This document shows, in pieces, positions 34,743 through 43,014 of a stretch of 64,000 nt of DNA. Source of the DNA: Labrys sp. KNU-23 (GTDB taxonomy: Bacteria; Pseudomonadota; Alphaproteobacteria; Rhizobiales; Labraceae); contig NZ_CP043489.1 in the NCBI RefSeq assembly GCF_008330945.1, positions 1,240,001 through 1,304,000 on the forward strand, in the 5' to 3' direction. A model generated the notes under the pieces. The model was not told where the DNA came from, did no database searches, and worked only from the letters and a program-made list of their open reading frames with translations. How positions within the stretch are numbered: position 1 is the stretch's first letter; each line of letters starts with the position of its first letter. The position numbers and the translations under genes are program-made.

Positions 34743-36398
34743 ATGGACACTCTCAGACGCATACGCCCCAGCAATCTGATCATTCTGACGGCCCTGCCCT
34801 TCATCATCTATCTGTTCTCGACCTCGCGGGACTATCAGCGCTCGCTGCGGGCGATCCTCGGCGTCGAGAATGGTTCTTCCGCCTTCGTGCCGGGCTTCGC
34901 AGCCCTGGCCATCGCCTTCACCATGGGCCTTGCCGTGCTGTTCTTCTCGCGAGCCCATGCCTACCGGCCGCGGCTCGCCCTCACCGCCGCTGGCCTCAAT
35001 CTCACGGCCGCGCTGGCGATCGCAGTGGGCGGCTTCAGCCATCCCTATCTCGCCTCGGTCCTGGCCAACGCCGTCGATCCCTTCACCTCGGCCCTGGTGG
35101 TGAAGGGCGTGACGCCCCGGCAGCTTACCCCGGACACCGATTTGATGCTGGGCCATGTCGAAGCCTGGCTCCTGCCGGTCTATCTTGGCCTGACTCTGCT
35201 CGGCCTCGGCCTATTCCTCGCGGGCGGGCGCCCCAGCGAGACCCGGGAGGCGGCACCGCGGCGCGCCGGGCGCTGGATCCTCGGCCTCGTCAACGGCGTC
35301 GGCGCCGTCGGCCTGTTCTTCTTCGCCCATGTCGCCTTCGCGGCCGGCGTCGCCACCACCATCCGCGCCGCCGTCGCCGCCTATCTTCTCGCCGCCCTGC
35401 TCGGCCTCGTCTGGGTCGGCCTGCTGCAATTGCGCTACAGCGAGCGCGCCAGCCTGATCTTCGTCGCCCTCACCCTGGCGCTTGCCGTGGCCGCGGGCTG
35501 GTTCCTGATGCAGCCGCGCGACAGCTATGTCCTGGCCGGCGCGCTCGATGGTAAGGTGGCGGTCGTGGGCAATACGCCGTCCAGCCTGATCGCCTCGGTG
35601 CGCGAGGGCGACTTCCCCGGCGGACCGAACGCCCCGGTGCCGGTGCGCAGCTTCGCCGGCGCCCCCGAGGCCCTTGCCGCCATCGCCAGGAAACAGGACG
35701 TGTCGGCAGCGCTCATCCCGGCCGCAGCTTTGCCCGCCGGCCTGCCGGTGCTCTGGCAGACCGAACTGCTCAACGACCGCGACCGCTCGGCCGGCGTCAC
35801 CTTCGCCGTGCTCGCCATCATTCTCGGCCTGCTCACCTTCGGCGGCCATCTCAATTTCCGCCACCCGCTCGCCATCGGCTCGGAGTTCATCGTCGACACC
35901 ATCCGCGGCATCCCGATGCTGGTGATCGTGCTCTATATCGGCCTGCCGCTCAGCGGCGCGCTCAAGGATGCCACCCAGGGCGCGCTCGACCCGCCCAACC
36001 TCTTACGCGGCATCGTCGCCATGGCCTTCGCCTATTCGGCCTATCTGGCCGAAATCTTCCGCTCCGGCATCAACGCCATCCCGATGGGTCAGATCGAGGC
36101 GGCCCGCAGCATCGGCCTGTCTCGCTGGAAGACGGCGCGGCTGGTGGTGCTGCCGCAGGCCTTCCGCATCATCATTCCCCCGCTCGGCAACGAGTTGATC
36201 GCCATCCTCAAGGACACCTCGCTGCTCTCCATCCTGTCGATCCGCGACATCACCCAGCGCATGCGCGAGTTCCAGTCGGCGAGCTTCCTGCCCTTCGCGC
36301 CCTACAATTCCGCCGCCATCTTCTACATCGTCCTGACCCTCGCCGCGGCGAGCCTGGTCAACACCATCGAGAGAAAATATGACATCAAGCATCGCTGA
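34743..36398 (+). CDS. ABC importer permease (polar amino-acid type) with large N-terminal extension
   Basis: A 551-residue membrane protein, about twice the usual HisM/HisQ size. The last 220 residues are a standard permease domain: SEFIVDTIRGIPMLVIVLYI and the EAA loop INAIPMGQIEAARSIGLSRW near residue 442. The first 260 residues contain about seven to eight additional hydrophobic segments. A soluble stretch at about 260-345 (KVAVVGNTPSSLIASVREGD, FAGAPEALAAIARKQDVSAA, WQTELL) resembles one lobe of a family 3 binding protein. The start at 34743 has GAGGACC just upstream. It is the only permease gene of the run, so a homodimer is likely. No ATPase gene is adjacent. Its end overlaps the GH1 gene by 20 bases. 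Confidence 0.88.
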   Translation: MDTLRRIRPSNLIILTALPFIIYLFSTSRDYQRSLRAILGVENGSSAFVPGFAALAIAFTMGLAVLFFSRAHAYRPRLALTAAGLNLTAALAIAVGGFSHPYLASVLANAVDPFTSALVVKGVTPRQLTPDTDLMLGHVEAWLLPVYLGLTLLGLGLFLAGGRPSETREAAPRRAGRWILGLVNGVGAVGLFFFAHVAFAAGVATTIRAAVAAYLLAALLGLVWVGLLQLRYSERASLIFVALTLALAVAAGWFLMQPRDSYVLAGALDGKVAVVGNTPSSLIASVREGDFPGGPNAPVPVRSFAGAPEALAAIARKQDVSAALIPAAALPAGLPVLWQTELLNDRDRSAGVTFAVLAIILGLLTFGGHLNFRHPLAIGSEFIVDTIRGIPMLVIVLYIGLPLSGALKDATQGALDPPNLLRGIVAMAFAYSAYLAEIFRSGINAIPMGQIEAARSIGLSRWKTARLVVLPQAFRIIIPPLGNELIAILKDTSLLSILSIRDITQRMREFQSASFLPFAPYNSAAIFYIVLTLAAASLVNTIERKYDIKHR

Positions 36399-37797
36399 GA
36401 GCCGCAAGGCCCTCGAAGCCCGTGCCCGCGGCCTCGTCTTTCCCAAGGGCTTTGTCTTCGGTGCCGCCACGGCCGCCTACCAGATCGAGGGCGCCCACGA
36501 CCTCGACGGCAAGAGCGAGAGCATCTGGGACCGTTTCTGCCGCAAGCCCGGCGTGATCGTCGACGCCAGCAGCGGCGAGATCGCCTGCGACCACTACCAT
36601 CTGTGGCGCGAGGACATCGCGGTGATGGAGAAGCTCGGCCTCGACGCCTATCGCTTCTCCGTGGCCTGGACGCGTATTCTGCCCGAGGGCACGGGCACGC
36701 CGAACGCCAAGGGAATCGCCTTCTACGACCGGCTGATCGACGGCCTGCTGGAAGCCGGTATCGAGCCCTATCTCACCCTCTATCACTGGGACCTGCCCCA
36801 GATCCTGCAGGATCGCGGCGGCTGGTACAACCGCGAGACCGCCGAGCATTTCGCCGCCTACGCCTCGGTGGTGGCGCGCGCCTTCGGCGACCGCGTCAGG
36901 CATTGGACCACGCTGAACGAGCCCTGGACCTTCTGCTGGTCGGGCCATGCCACCGGCGAGGATGCGCCGGGCCTTCATGACGGCGCCAGGGGCGGCGTCG
37001 CCGCCAGCCATCACGCTTTGCTCGGCCATGGCCTTGCCGTGCCGGCGGTGCGCGCCGAAGTGCCCGGCGCTTCGGTCGGCATCGTCTTCGACCTCAACGT
37101 GGTCGAGCCGGCCAGCCCCGACCCACGCGATACCGCCGCCGCCCGGCGTTTCGACGGCGCCCAGAATCGCTGGTTCCTCGACGCCGTGTTCAAGGGTAGT
37201 TATCCCGAGGACATGCTGGCGCTCTACGGCCCGCTCCTGCCGGACATCCGCCCCGGCGACAATGCCGTCATCGCCACCCCGGTCGACTATCTCGGCGTCA
37301 ACATCTACCGCCGTTCGGTGATCGCGGAGGGCAGCGAGCTCGCGCCGCTCAACTACAGGCGCGTCCGACCCGAGGGCGTCTATTCCGCCGTCGACTACGA
37401 AATCTGGCCGCGCTGCATCTATGACGTCCTCCATTACGTCCACGCCAACTACCAGCCCAGGCGCATCTTCATCTCGGAGAACGGCATGGCCACGGCGCCC
37501 GAGACCGTGACCGCCGACGGCCGCATCTGGGACGACCAGCGGGCGCTCTACTACGTCGACCACCTTGAACAAGTGGCCAGGGCCGCCGCCGAAGGCGTGC
37601 CGGTGCAGGGTTATTTCGCCTGGACGCTGATGGACAATTTCGAATGGGCCTATGGCTATACCACCCCCTTCGGCATCACCCATGTCGATCTCGCAACCCA
37701 GGAGCGGCGGATCAAATATTCGGGTGAGGTCTATGCGCAGATTGCCAATGAGGCACGAAGCGCTGCGAAGCCGGCCCGGAGCCTTTCGCGTGCGTGA
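36379..37797 (+). CDS. GH1 beta-glucosidase
   Basis: A 472-residue cytoplasmic glycoside hydrolase family 1 enzyme. The N-terminal FVFGAATAAYQIEGA signature, acid/base E181 in TTLNEPWTF and nucleophile E367 in IFISENGMA are intact, as is the C-terminal GYFAWTLMDNFEWAYGY. It releases terminal beta-linked glucose, galactose or fucose. There is no signal peptide, so substrates must be imported first. The start codon overlaps the permease stop region by 20 bases, which indicates translational coupling. It therefore acts on whatever the LacI-controlled importer brings in. Confidence 0.95.
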   Translation: MTSSIAESRKALEARARGLVFPKGFVFGAATAAYQIEGAHDLDGKSESIWDRFCRKPGVIVDASSGEIACDHYHLWREDIAVMEKLGLDAYRFSVAWTRILPEGTGTPNAKGIAFYDRLIDGLLEAGIEPYLTLYHWDLPQILQDRGGWYNRETAEHFAAYASVVARAFGDRVRHWTTLNEPWTFCWSGHATGEDAPGLHDGARGGVAASHHALLGHGLAVPAVRAEVPGASVGIVFDLNVVEPASPDPRDTAAARRFDGAQNRWFLDAVFKGSYPEDMLALYGPLLPDIRPGDNAVIATPVDYLGVNIYRRSVIAEGSELAPLNYRRVRPEGVYSAVDYEIWPRCIYDVLHYVHANYQPRRIFISENGMATAPETVTADGRIWDDQRALYYVDHLEQVARAAAEGVPVQGYFAWTLMDNFEWAYGYTTPFGITHVDLATQERRIKYSGEVYAQIANEARSAAKPARSLSRA

Positions 37798-37834
37798 AGG
37801 CGGCCTCATTCATATGCGACGCGATCTCAGGATA

Positions 37835-38004
37835 GAGCGCGGGTATCCTTCCCCGACTCCGGGGAAGGTGTCGATGCGCAGCAGCGACGGAAGGGGGCGT
37901 GTGGCGCAGGTGGACCGGAAAAAGTGCGGTCGCGCCACTCTACCCCACCCGGCCCGGCTTGGCCGGTCCCCCCTCCCCGAAACCGGGGAGGGATTCCCGC
38001 GCTC
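37835..38004. repeat. Long inverted-repeat element after beta-glucosidase gene
   Basis: Bases 37835-37868 and 37970-38004 are imperfect inverted copies of about 34 bases that share GAGCGCGGG, CCTTCCCC/CCCTCCCC and GGGGAAGG/GGGGAGGG blocks. Each arm is itself palindromic. The 100-base centre also contains GGTCGCGCCAC and GTGGCGCAGG segments that can pair. It lies between the GH1 stop and an SDR start and probably ends or protects the operon transcript. Confidence 0.75.
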
Positions 38005-38021
38005 CACTCGGCATAATCGAG

Positions 38022-38735
38022 ATGTGTGAATTCGACAGCATCCCGGAAGCCCGCACGCCCGGCACGGCCCTGATCACTGGCGCCTCGCGCGGGCTTGGGT
38101 TGGCCCTGGCCCGGCACTATGCCAGTGCGGGCTGGCGGGTGATCGCCTGCATCCGCGCCGATACGCTGCCCCCCGATGAAAACGGCCTCGAATGGCGCCG
38201 GCTCGACGTTGCCAGCCCGGCTTCGATCACCGAGCTTGCCGCCAGCCTCACCGGCATCCCGCTCGACCTCGTGATCAACAATGCCGCCATCCGCGGCGAC
38301 ATCGGCGGCCTCGCCACGCTCGATCCCCACGACTTCCTCGAGGTGATGCGCATCAATGCCCTCGCGCCCCTGCTGGTGGCCCGGGCGCTTCTGCCCCATC
38401 TGCGGGCGGGAGGCGGCAGGATCATCGCCAACATCTCCAGCCGGGCCGGCTCCATCGCCGAGGGCATGATCGGCGACGACGACGGCGACTATGCCTATCG
38501 CTGCTCCAAGGCGGCGCTCAACATGGCGACCGCCAAGCTGGCGCTCGACCTCGCAGCCGACGGCATCATCGTGCTGGCCCTGCATCCCGGCTGGGTGCGG
38601 ACCGACATGGGCGGCGCCCAGGCCGAAATCCCGGTATCGGACAGCGCGGCGGCACTGCAGGGCCAGATCGGCCGGGCGACAATGGTCGACAGCGGCAGCT
38701 TCCATGCCTTCGACGGACGCAGCATTGCCTGGTGA
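38022..38735 (+). CDS. Short-chain dehydrogenase/reductase
   Basis: A 237-residue SDR starting at the ATG at 38022. The open frame upstream crosses the repeat element and is not coding. The cofactor motif TGASRGLG lies at residues 19-26. The sequence has VINNAA at about 84-89, catalytic S140 in ANISSRAGS, and Y159 with K163 in YAYRCSKAALN. The HPGWVRTDMGG segment is characteristic of the carbonyl-reductase-like (CsgA/sniffer) group. The end reads GSFHAFDGRSIAW. The substrate is unknown. It stands alone after the GH1 unit and 158 bases ahead of the MocR gene. Confidence 0.9.
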   Translation: MCEFDSIPEARTPGTALITGASRGLGLALARHYASAGWRVIACIRADTLPPDENGLEWRRLDVASPASITELAASLTGIPLDLVINNAAIRGDIGGLATLDPHDFLEVMRINALAPLLVARALLPHLRAGGGRIIANISSRAGSIAEGMIGDDDGDYAYRCSKAALNMATAKLALDLAADGIIVLALHPGWVRTDMGGAQAEIPVSDSAAALQGQIGRATMVDSGSFHAFDGRSIAW

Positions 38736-38893
38736 TGCCGACAGCGTGTGGCATTTGCCGGATGAATATGTGGCCGGGGCGGCGGCGAGCGTGTAATCAT
38801 CCGCAAGGCGGCGGGAGACGGCCTGATATCCGCGGCTGTCCGAAGCCGCCTTGATGGCACCATACGGCCCGGCCGGACGATCACGCCGCTGGG

Positions 38894-40375
38894 ATGCCGA
38901 TGGAAGTCTTCAACTATCCTGCCTGGAACCTGATCGCCTTCGAGCGCGGCTCCGCCATCCCCCTCTATCAGCAGCTCTTCGCCCAGTTGCGCGGCCTGAT
39001 CGCCGATGGACGCATCCCGCGCGGCGCACGCCTGCCGCCGAGCCGCATGCTGTCGGATGAGCTCGCCATCTCCCGCAACACGGTGGTGCTCGCCTATGAG
39101 AAGCTGGCGACGGAAGGCTATCTGCAGAAACGGCTCGGCGCGGGCACTTTCGTGGAGCAGGTCTTTCCGGAGGATCACCTGCCACGCCCGCCCGTCGCGA
39201 CGCCGGAGGGCGACGAGCGGCCGGCGCGTCCCTCCATCCATGCCGAGGCCCTGCTCGCCCTCGACGTGCCGCCCGAGCGCATCGAGCGGTTCGGCCTCAG
39301 CCCGGGCATTCCCGCCCTCAACGAATTTCCCTACGAGGTTTTCGCCCGCCTTGCCGGGCAGCACTGGCGTGCCCATGCCGCCTCCCACACCGGCTACGAT
39401 TATGCCCGGGCCACCCTGCCGCTCAGCCGTCAGATCGCCGCCTATCTGGAGGAGACACGCGGCATCGTCTGCCGCCCCGAGCAGGTCATCATCTTCTCAA
39501 GCACGGTGCAGGCGGCCGCCATGGCCGCCCACGTGCTGCTGAACCAGGGCGACCGCGTGCTGCTGGAGGATCCCGGCCATGTCACCCAACTGGCGACCCT
39601 CACGGCCTGCGGCCTGCGGGTCGAGCCCGTTCCCGTCGACGACGACGGTTTCGACATCGCGGCCCATGACCATGCCGCGTCACCGGCACGCCTTGCCATC
39701 GTTTCAGCTGTCGAACAATTCCCCTTCGGCTGCACCATGTCCGCCGCTCGCCGCCAGGCCCTGCTCGACTGGGCGGCGGCCGAAGACGGTTGGGTCCTGG
39801 AGGATGACTTCAACAGCGAGATCCGCTGGTCGGGCGCACCCGTCCCGCCGCTCCATGCCGGCAATTCCGGCCGCGTGGTCTATACCAGCTCCTTCAACCG
39901 GGTGCTGGCACCCGGCCTGAGGCTTGCCTATCTGGTTGCCCCTCAGGAACTGATCGAGGCCTTCAAGCTGGCCCAGCGCATCTTCTCCTTCTATGCGCCA
40001 CTGCCGGACCAGGCTCTCGTCGCCGAATTCATGCGTTCGGGCCATCTTGCCTCGCACCTGCGGCGCATGCGGGCGATCTATCGCGAAAGAGCGGGGACGC
40101 TCGCGGACGGCCTGCGCAGCCATCTCGGCAGCGACTTCATCGTTCCGGACGTCAAGGCGGGACTTCATCTCACCATCCGGTCACGCCGACCCTTTGATGA
40201 CCGCGCCGTCTCGAAGCGGCTGCTCGATCACGAAATGGATTGCCCGCCCCTCTCGCGCTATTGCCGCAGCGCGCTGAAGCGGCATGGCTTCGTGCTCGGC
40301 TTCGGCAACAATCCGGTCAAGCGCATTCGCCGCTATGCCGAAATCCTGGCCCGCACCATCGAAGAGCTCGCCTGA
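38894..40375 (+). CDS. MocR/PdxR-type regulator (GntR HTH fused to aminotransferase-like domain) lacking the PLP lysine
   Basis: A 493-residue fusion. The N-terminal GntR winged helix (about 19-90, IPLYQQLFAQLRGLIADGRI and LAISRNTVVLAYEKLATEGY) joins through a linker to a fold-type I aminotransferase-like domain from about residue 130. The usual TFSKTLFPGLRLGYLV motif reads SFNRVLAPGLRLAYLV, so the Schiff-base Lys is R336. The normally conserved P-x-HQ-x-P-T-G segment reads AVEQFPFG. The EDDFNSEIRW Asp that contacts the pyridine ring is kept. MocR proteins normally bind PLP as effector or cofactor, and this one cannot form an internal aldimine. The downstream operon encodes two PLP enzymes and may be its target. 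Confidence 0.9.
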   Translation: MPMEVFNYPAWNLIAFERGSAIPLYQQLFAQLRGLIADGRIPRGARLPPSRMLSDELAISRNTVVLAYEKLATEGYLQKRLGAGTFVEQVFPEDHLPRPPVATPEGDERPARPSIHAEALLALDVPPERIERFGLSPGIPALNEFPYEVFARLAGQHWRAHAASHTGYDYARATLPLSRQIAAYLEETRGIVCRPEQVIIFSSTVQAAAMAAHVLLNQGDRVLLEDPGHVTQLATLTACGLRVEPVPVDDDGFDIAAHDHAASPARLAIVSAVEQFPFGCTMSAARRQALLDWAAAEDGWVLEDDFNSEIRWSGAPVPPLHAGNSGRVVYTSSFNRVLAPGLRLAYLVAPQELIEAFKLAQRIFSFYAPLPDQALVAEFMRSGHLASHLRRMRAIYRERAGTLADGLRSHLGSDFIVPDVKAGLHLTIRSRRPFDDRAVSKRLLDHEMDCPPLSRYCRSALKRHGFVLGFGNNPVKRIRRYAEILARTIEELA

Positions 40376-40478
40376 CGCTTCGTCGCTCTGGCGAAATTGG
40401 ACTGTATCGCCACCGGAAATTGGCTCTTGGGCACGGCCGGCAAGTCGCCCAATCTCGTGCGAACACCACCGCGCTATA

Positions 40479-40576
40479 GCGTTTTGCGATTTGAAGGCGT
40501 CACCAAGAATCGCAAAGACGCGTCCAACCAAAGAGCTAGAGCAAATAAGCGTTCGCACTTGAACGCGTTTTGCTCT
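40479..40576. repeat. Two-hairpin repeat element, copy A
   Basis: Hairpin 1 pairs GCGTTTTGCGATT (40479-40491) with AATCGCAAAGACGC (40508-40521). After a 16-base spacer, hairpin 2 pairs AGAGCAAATAAGCGTTC (40538-40554) with GAACGCGTTTTGCTCT (40561-40576). The unit sits in the leader of the ABC ATPase gene and ends 17 bases before its ATG. It is the clearest copy of a family with members at about 47.5, 49.2 and 56.0 kb. Confidence 0.85.
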
Positions 40577-40593
40577 GGAGCACGGGAAATTCC

Positions 40594-41364
40594 ATGGGGA
40601 ATCAAGAACAAGTCGTGCTTCGCGCGACGGGTATTCGCAAGAGTTTCGGCACGCTGGAGGTGCTGAGCGGCGTCGATCTCACCGCCCGTACCCATGACGT
40701 CATCTCGATGATCGGTGCCTCCGGCTCGGGCAAGAGCACTTTCCTGCGCTGCATGAACCTCCTGGAAATCCCGAGTGCCGGCTCGATCGCCGTGGAGGGC
40801 GAGGAGATCACGCTCGACCGGCGCGGCGACCACACCAAACTGAATGCCAGGCAGATCAACCGCCTGCGCAGCCGCATGGGCATGGTGTTCCAGAACTTCA
40901 ATCTCTGGAGCCAGCTCACGGTGCTGGAGAACGTCACCATCGCGCCGATCAAAGTGCTCGGCCTGTCCAAGCGCGAGGCGCTGGAGCGGGGCGAGGCCTA
41001 TCTCGCCAAGGTCGGCCTGTGGGAGAAGCGCTCGCATTATCCAGCCCATATTTCCGGCGGCCAGCAGCAGCGCGTCGCCATTGCGCGCGCCCTCGCCATG
41101 GAGCCGCGGCTGATGCTGTTCGACGAGCCGACCTCTGCCCTCGATCCCGAGTTGGTCGGCGAGGTGCTAGGCGTCATGCGCACCTTGGCCGAGGAAGGCC
41201 GCACCATGATCGTGGTCACCCATGAAATGGCCTTCGCCCGCGAGATCTCGGCCGAAGTCGTCTTCCTGCACAAGGGCGTGATCGAGGAGCGCGGCCCGCC
41301 GGCCGAGGTGTTCGGCGCACCGAAATCCGAGCGCTGCCGCGCCTTTCTGCAGCGCGTGCTTTGA
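40594..41364 (+). CDS. ABC importer ATP-binding protein (polar amino-acid type)
   Basis: A 256-residue ATPase of the HisP/GlnQ type. Walker A is GASGSGKS at residues 41-48, the signature is [15 protein letters not shown], Walker B is [12 protein letters not shown], and the switch His lies in VVTHEMAFA. The 14-residue insertion after strand 3 ([20 protein letters not shown]) is typical of HisP/OccP. The ATG at 40594 follows the two-hairpin repeat. It is the first gene of the second importer. Because the LacI-controlled importer at 33.8-36.4 kb lacks its own ATPase, this protein may serve both (inference). Confidence 0.94.
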   Translation: MGNQEQVVLRATGIRKSFGTLEVLSGVDLTARTHDVISMIGASGSGKSTFLRCMNLLEIPSAGSIAVEGEEITLDRRGDHTKLNARQINRLRSRMGMVFQNFNLWSQLTVLENVTIAPIKVLGLSKREALERGEAYLAKVGLWEKRSHYPAHISGGQQQRVAIARALAMEPRLMLFDEPTSALDPELVGEVLGVMRTLAEEGRTMIVVTHEMAFAREISAEVVFLHKGVIEERGPPAEVFGAPKSERCRAFLQRVL

Positions 41365-41404
41365 CAAGACATCCAGAACTTCGAGAACAATGGAGGGGAA
41401 TTCC

Positions 41405-42202
41405 ATGAAGAAGCTCACCATGCTCATGGCCGCCGGGGCCCTCGCCTGCCTGGCGACCATGGCCCAGGCCCGGGAACTTCGGGTCGGCAGCGAATGCACC
41501 TACCCGCCCTTTAATTTCAAGGATGCCAGCGGCACCCTGCAGGGCTTCGACGTCGATGTCGCCCGCGAAGTCGGCAAGCGCATCGGCGCCGACATCAGCT
41601 TCGTGTGCCAGCCCTTCGATTCACTGATCCCGGCCCTGATGGCGGGCAAGTTCGACCTGCTGGCCGCCAGCATGTCGATCACCGCCGAGCGCAAGAAGAG
41701 CATCGAGTTCAGCCTGCCCTACCGCTCCTCCACCGCCCGCTTCATCGCGGCCAAGGGCTCCAGCCTCGCCCCGCTGACGGCAGACGGCAAGGCCAACCCG
41801 GATGGGATCAAGGGCAAGGCGATCGCCATCCAGCGCTCCTCGACCTATGAGAAATACATGCGCGACAAGTTCCCCGATGCGGACATTGTGCTCTACGACA
41901 CCGTCGACAACATGCTGCTGGATCTCACCTCCAAGCGCGTCGACCTGGTGTTTGCCGGGCCGATCAAGCTCGCCCAGGACTTCCTCGATAAGCCGCGCGG
42001 CAAGGACTACGCCTTTGTCGGCCCCGAGATCAACGACGTGGAATTCTTCGGGCCCGGCGTCGGCATCGGCCTGAGGAAGGACGATGCCAAGCTGCGCGAC
42101 GAGGTCGACGGCGCCCTGAAGGCGATGTTCGCCGACGGCGCCTTCAAGGCCATCAACGACAAATACTGGTCGTTCAGCGTGCTGCCGGCGGCAACCCAGT
42201 AG
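41405..42202 (+). CDS. ABC importer substrate-binding protein (amino-acid family 3)
   Basis: A 265-residue periplasmic binding protein. The signal MKKLTMLMAAGALACLATMA is followed by cleavage near AQA. Family 3 marks are LRVGSECTYPPFNFKD, LQGFDVDVAREVGKRI, FDLLAASMSITAERKKSIEF and KAINDKYWSF. The Cys pair at SECTYPPF and FVCQPF suggests a disulfide as in HisJ/LAO. A GGAGGGG precedes the ATG, which lies 40 bases after the ATPase stop. The ligand is probably a basic or opine-like amino compound, because the sequence resembles the lysine/arginine/ornithine group, but this is not certain. Confidence 0.93.
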   Translation: MKKLTMLMAAGALACLATMAQARELRVGSECTYPPFNFKDASGTLQGFDVDVAREVGKRIGADISFVCQPFDSLIPALMAGKFDLLAASMSITAERKKSIEFSLPYRSSTARFIAAKGSSLAPLTADGKANPDGIKGKAIAIQRSSTYEKYMRDKFPDADIVLYDTVDNMLLDLTSKRVDLVFAGPIKLAQDFLDKPRGKDYAFVGPEINDVEFFGPGVGIGLRKDDAKLRDEVDGALKAMFADGAFKAINDKYWSFSVLPAATQ

Positions 42203-42225
42203 GGCTCCGTTCGCAGACAGATAGA

Positions 42226-42281
42226 CGTCATCCCCTTCCTCCCTCTCGCTTCGCTCGCGAGCGGCTCAATCGGGGATGACG
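42226..42281. repeat. Inverted-repeat element between binding-protein and permease genes
   Basis: CGTCATCCCC (42226-42235) and GGGGATGACG (42272-42281) are perfect inverted copies, with a nested CGCTTCGCTCGCGAGCG hairpin between them. It falls between the binding-protein stop and the first permease start, the same place as the element in the first importer operon. Confidence 0.8.
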
Positions 42282-42315
42282 CTCCCTCCAACCCCGCTGT
42301 CGGAGCGCGTTGGCC

Positions 42316-43014
42316 ATGGATTTCTTCTTGGGCTGGGGGACGCAGATCGCCTTCGGCTTGCTGGTGACCATCGAGGTCGCGGTGCTCTCGCTGCTGCTCG
42401 GCTTCGTCTGGGCCATGCTGGGGGCGCTGGCACAACTATCCTCCAACGCCTTCTTGCGCGGCCTCGGCCGGGGCTTTGCCGTGGTCGTGCGCGGCACGCC
42501 CGAACTCCTGATCATCCTGATCGTCTATTTCGGCGGCACCGTTGCGCTGACGGCCTTGATGAAGGCCATCCGTCCCGACGCCGCCTATGTCGAGATTCCG
42601 GCGCTGCCGGCCGGCGTCTTCGCACTCAGCCTGGTCTTCGGCGGCTATGCCTCCGAGGTGCTGCGCGGCGCCTTCCTCGCCATCCCCAAGGGCGAGGTCG
42701 AGGCAGCCCAGGCCTTCGGCATGTCGTCCCTGACCAGCTTCATCCATATCCGCCTGCCCCTGATGTGGCGCTACGCCCTGCCGGGCCTCGGCAACAACTG
42801 GATCTCCCTGATCAAGGACACCTCGCTGATCTCGATCGTCGGCCTGGAGGAGATCATGCGCGTCAGCTCCATGGCGACCTCGGTGGCCGGGGACCCCTTC
42901 CGGTTCTACGTCATCGCCGCCTTCGCCTATCTCATCCTGACCATCGTCAACACTTCGGCGGTGGACGCACTCGAGCGCTGGGCCGCGCGCGGCGAAAGGA
43001 AGCTCGCGCAATGA
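42316..43014 (+). CDS. ABC importer permease 1 (HisQ-like)
   Basis: A 232-residue inner-membrane permease with about five hydrophobic segments. The N-terminal GWGTQIAFGLLVTIEVAVLS, VVVRGTPELLIILIVYFGG and the EAA loop IPKGEVEAAQAFGMS, LMWRYALPGLGNNWISLIKD are all diagnostic of the HisQM family. The ATG at 42316 has GGAG ten bases upstream; a TTG at 42310 is an alternative. It pairs with the overlapping permease 2 gene (ATGA junction at 43011) to form the heterodimeric channel. Confidence 0.93.
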   Translation: MDFFLGWGTQIAFGLLVTIEVAVLSLLLGFVWAMLGALAQLSSNAFLRGLGRGFAVVVRGTPELLIILIVYFGGTVALTALMKAIRPDAAYVEIPALPAGVFALSLVFGGYASEVLRGAFLAIPKGEVEAAQAFGMSSLTSFIHIRLPLMWRYALPGLGNNWISLIKDTSLISIVGLEEIMRVSSMATSVAGDPFRFYVIAAFAYLILTIVNTSAVDALERWAARGERKLAQ

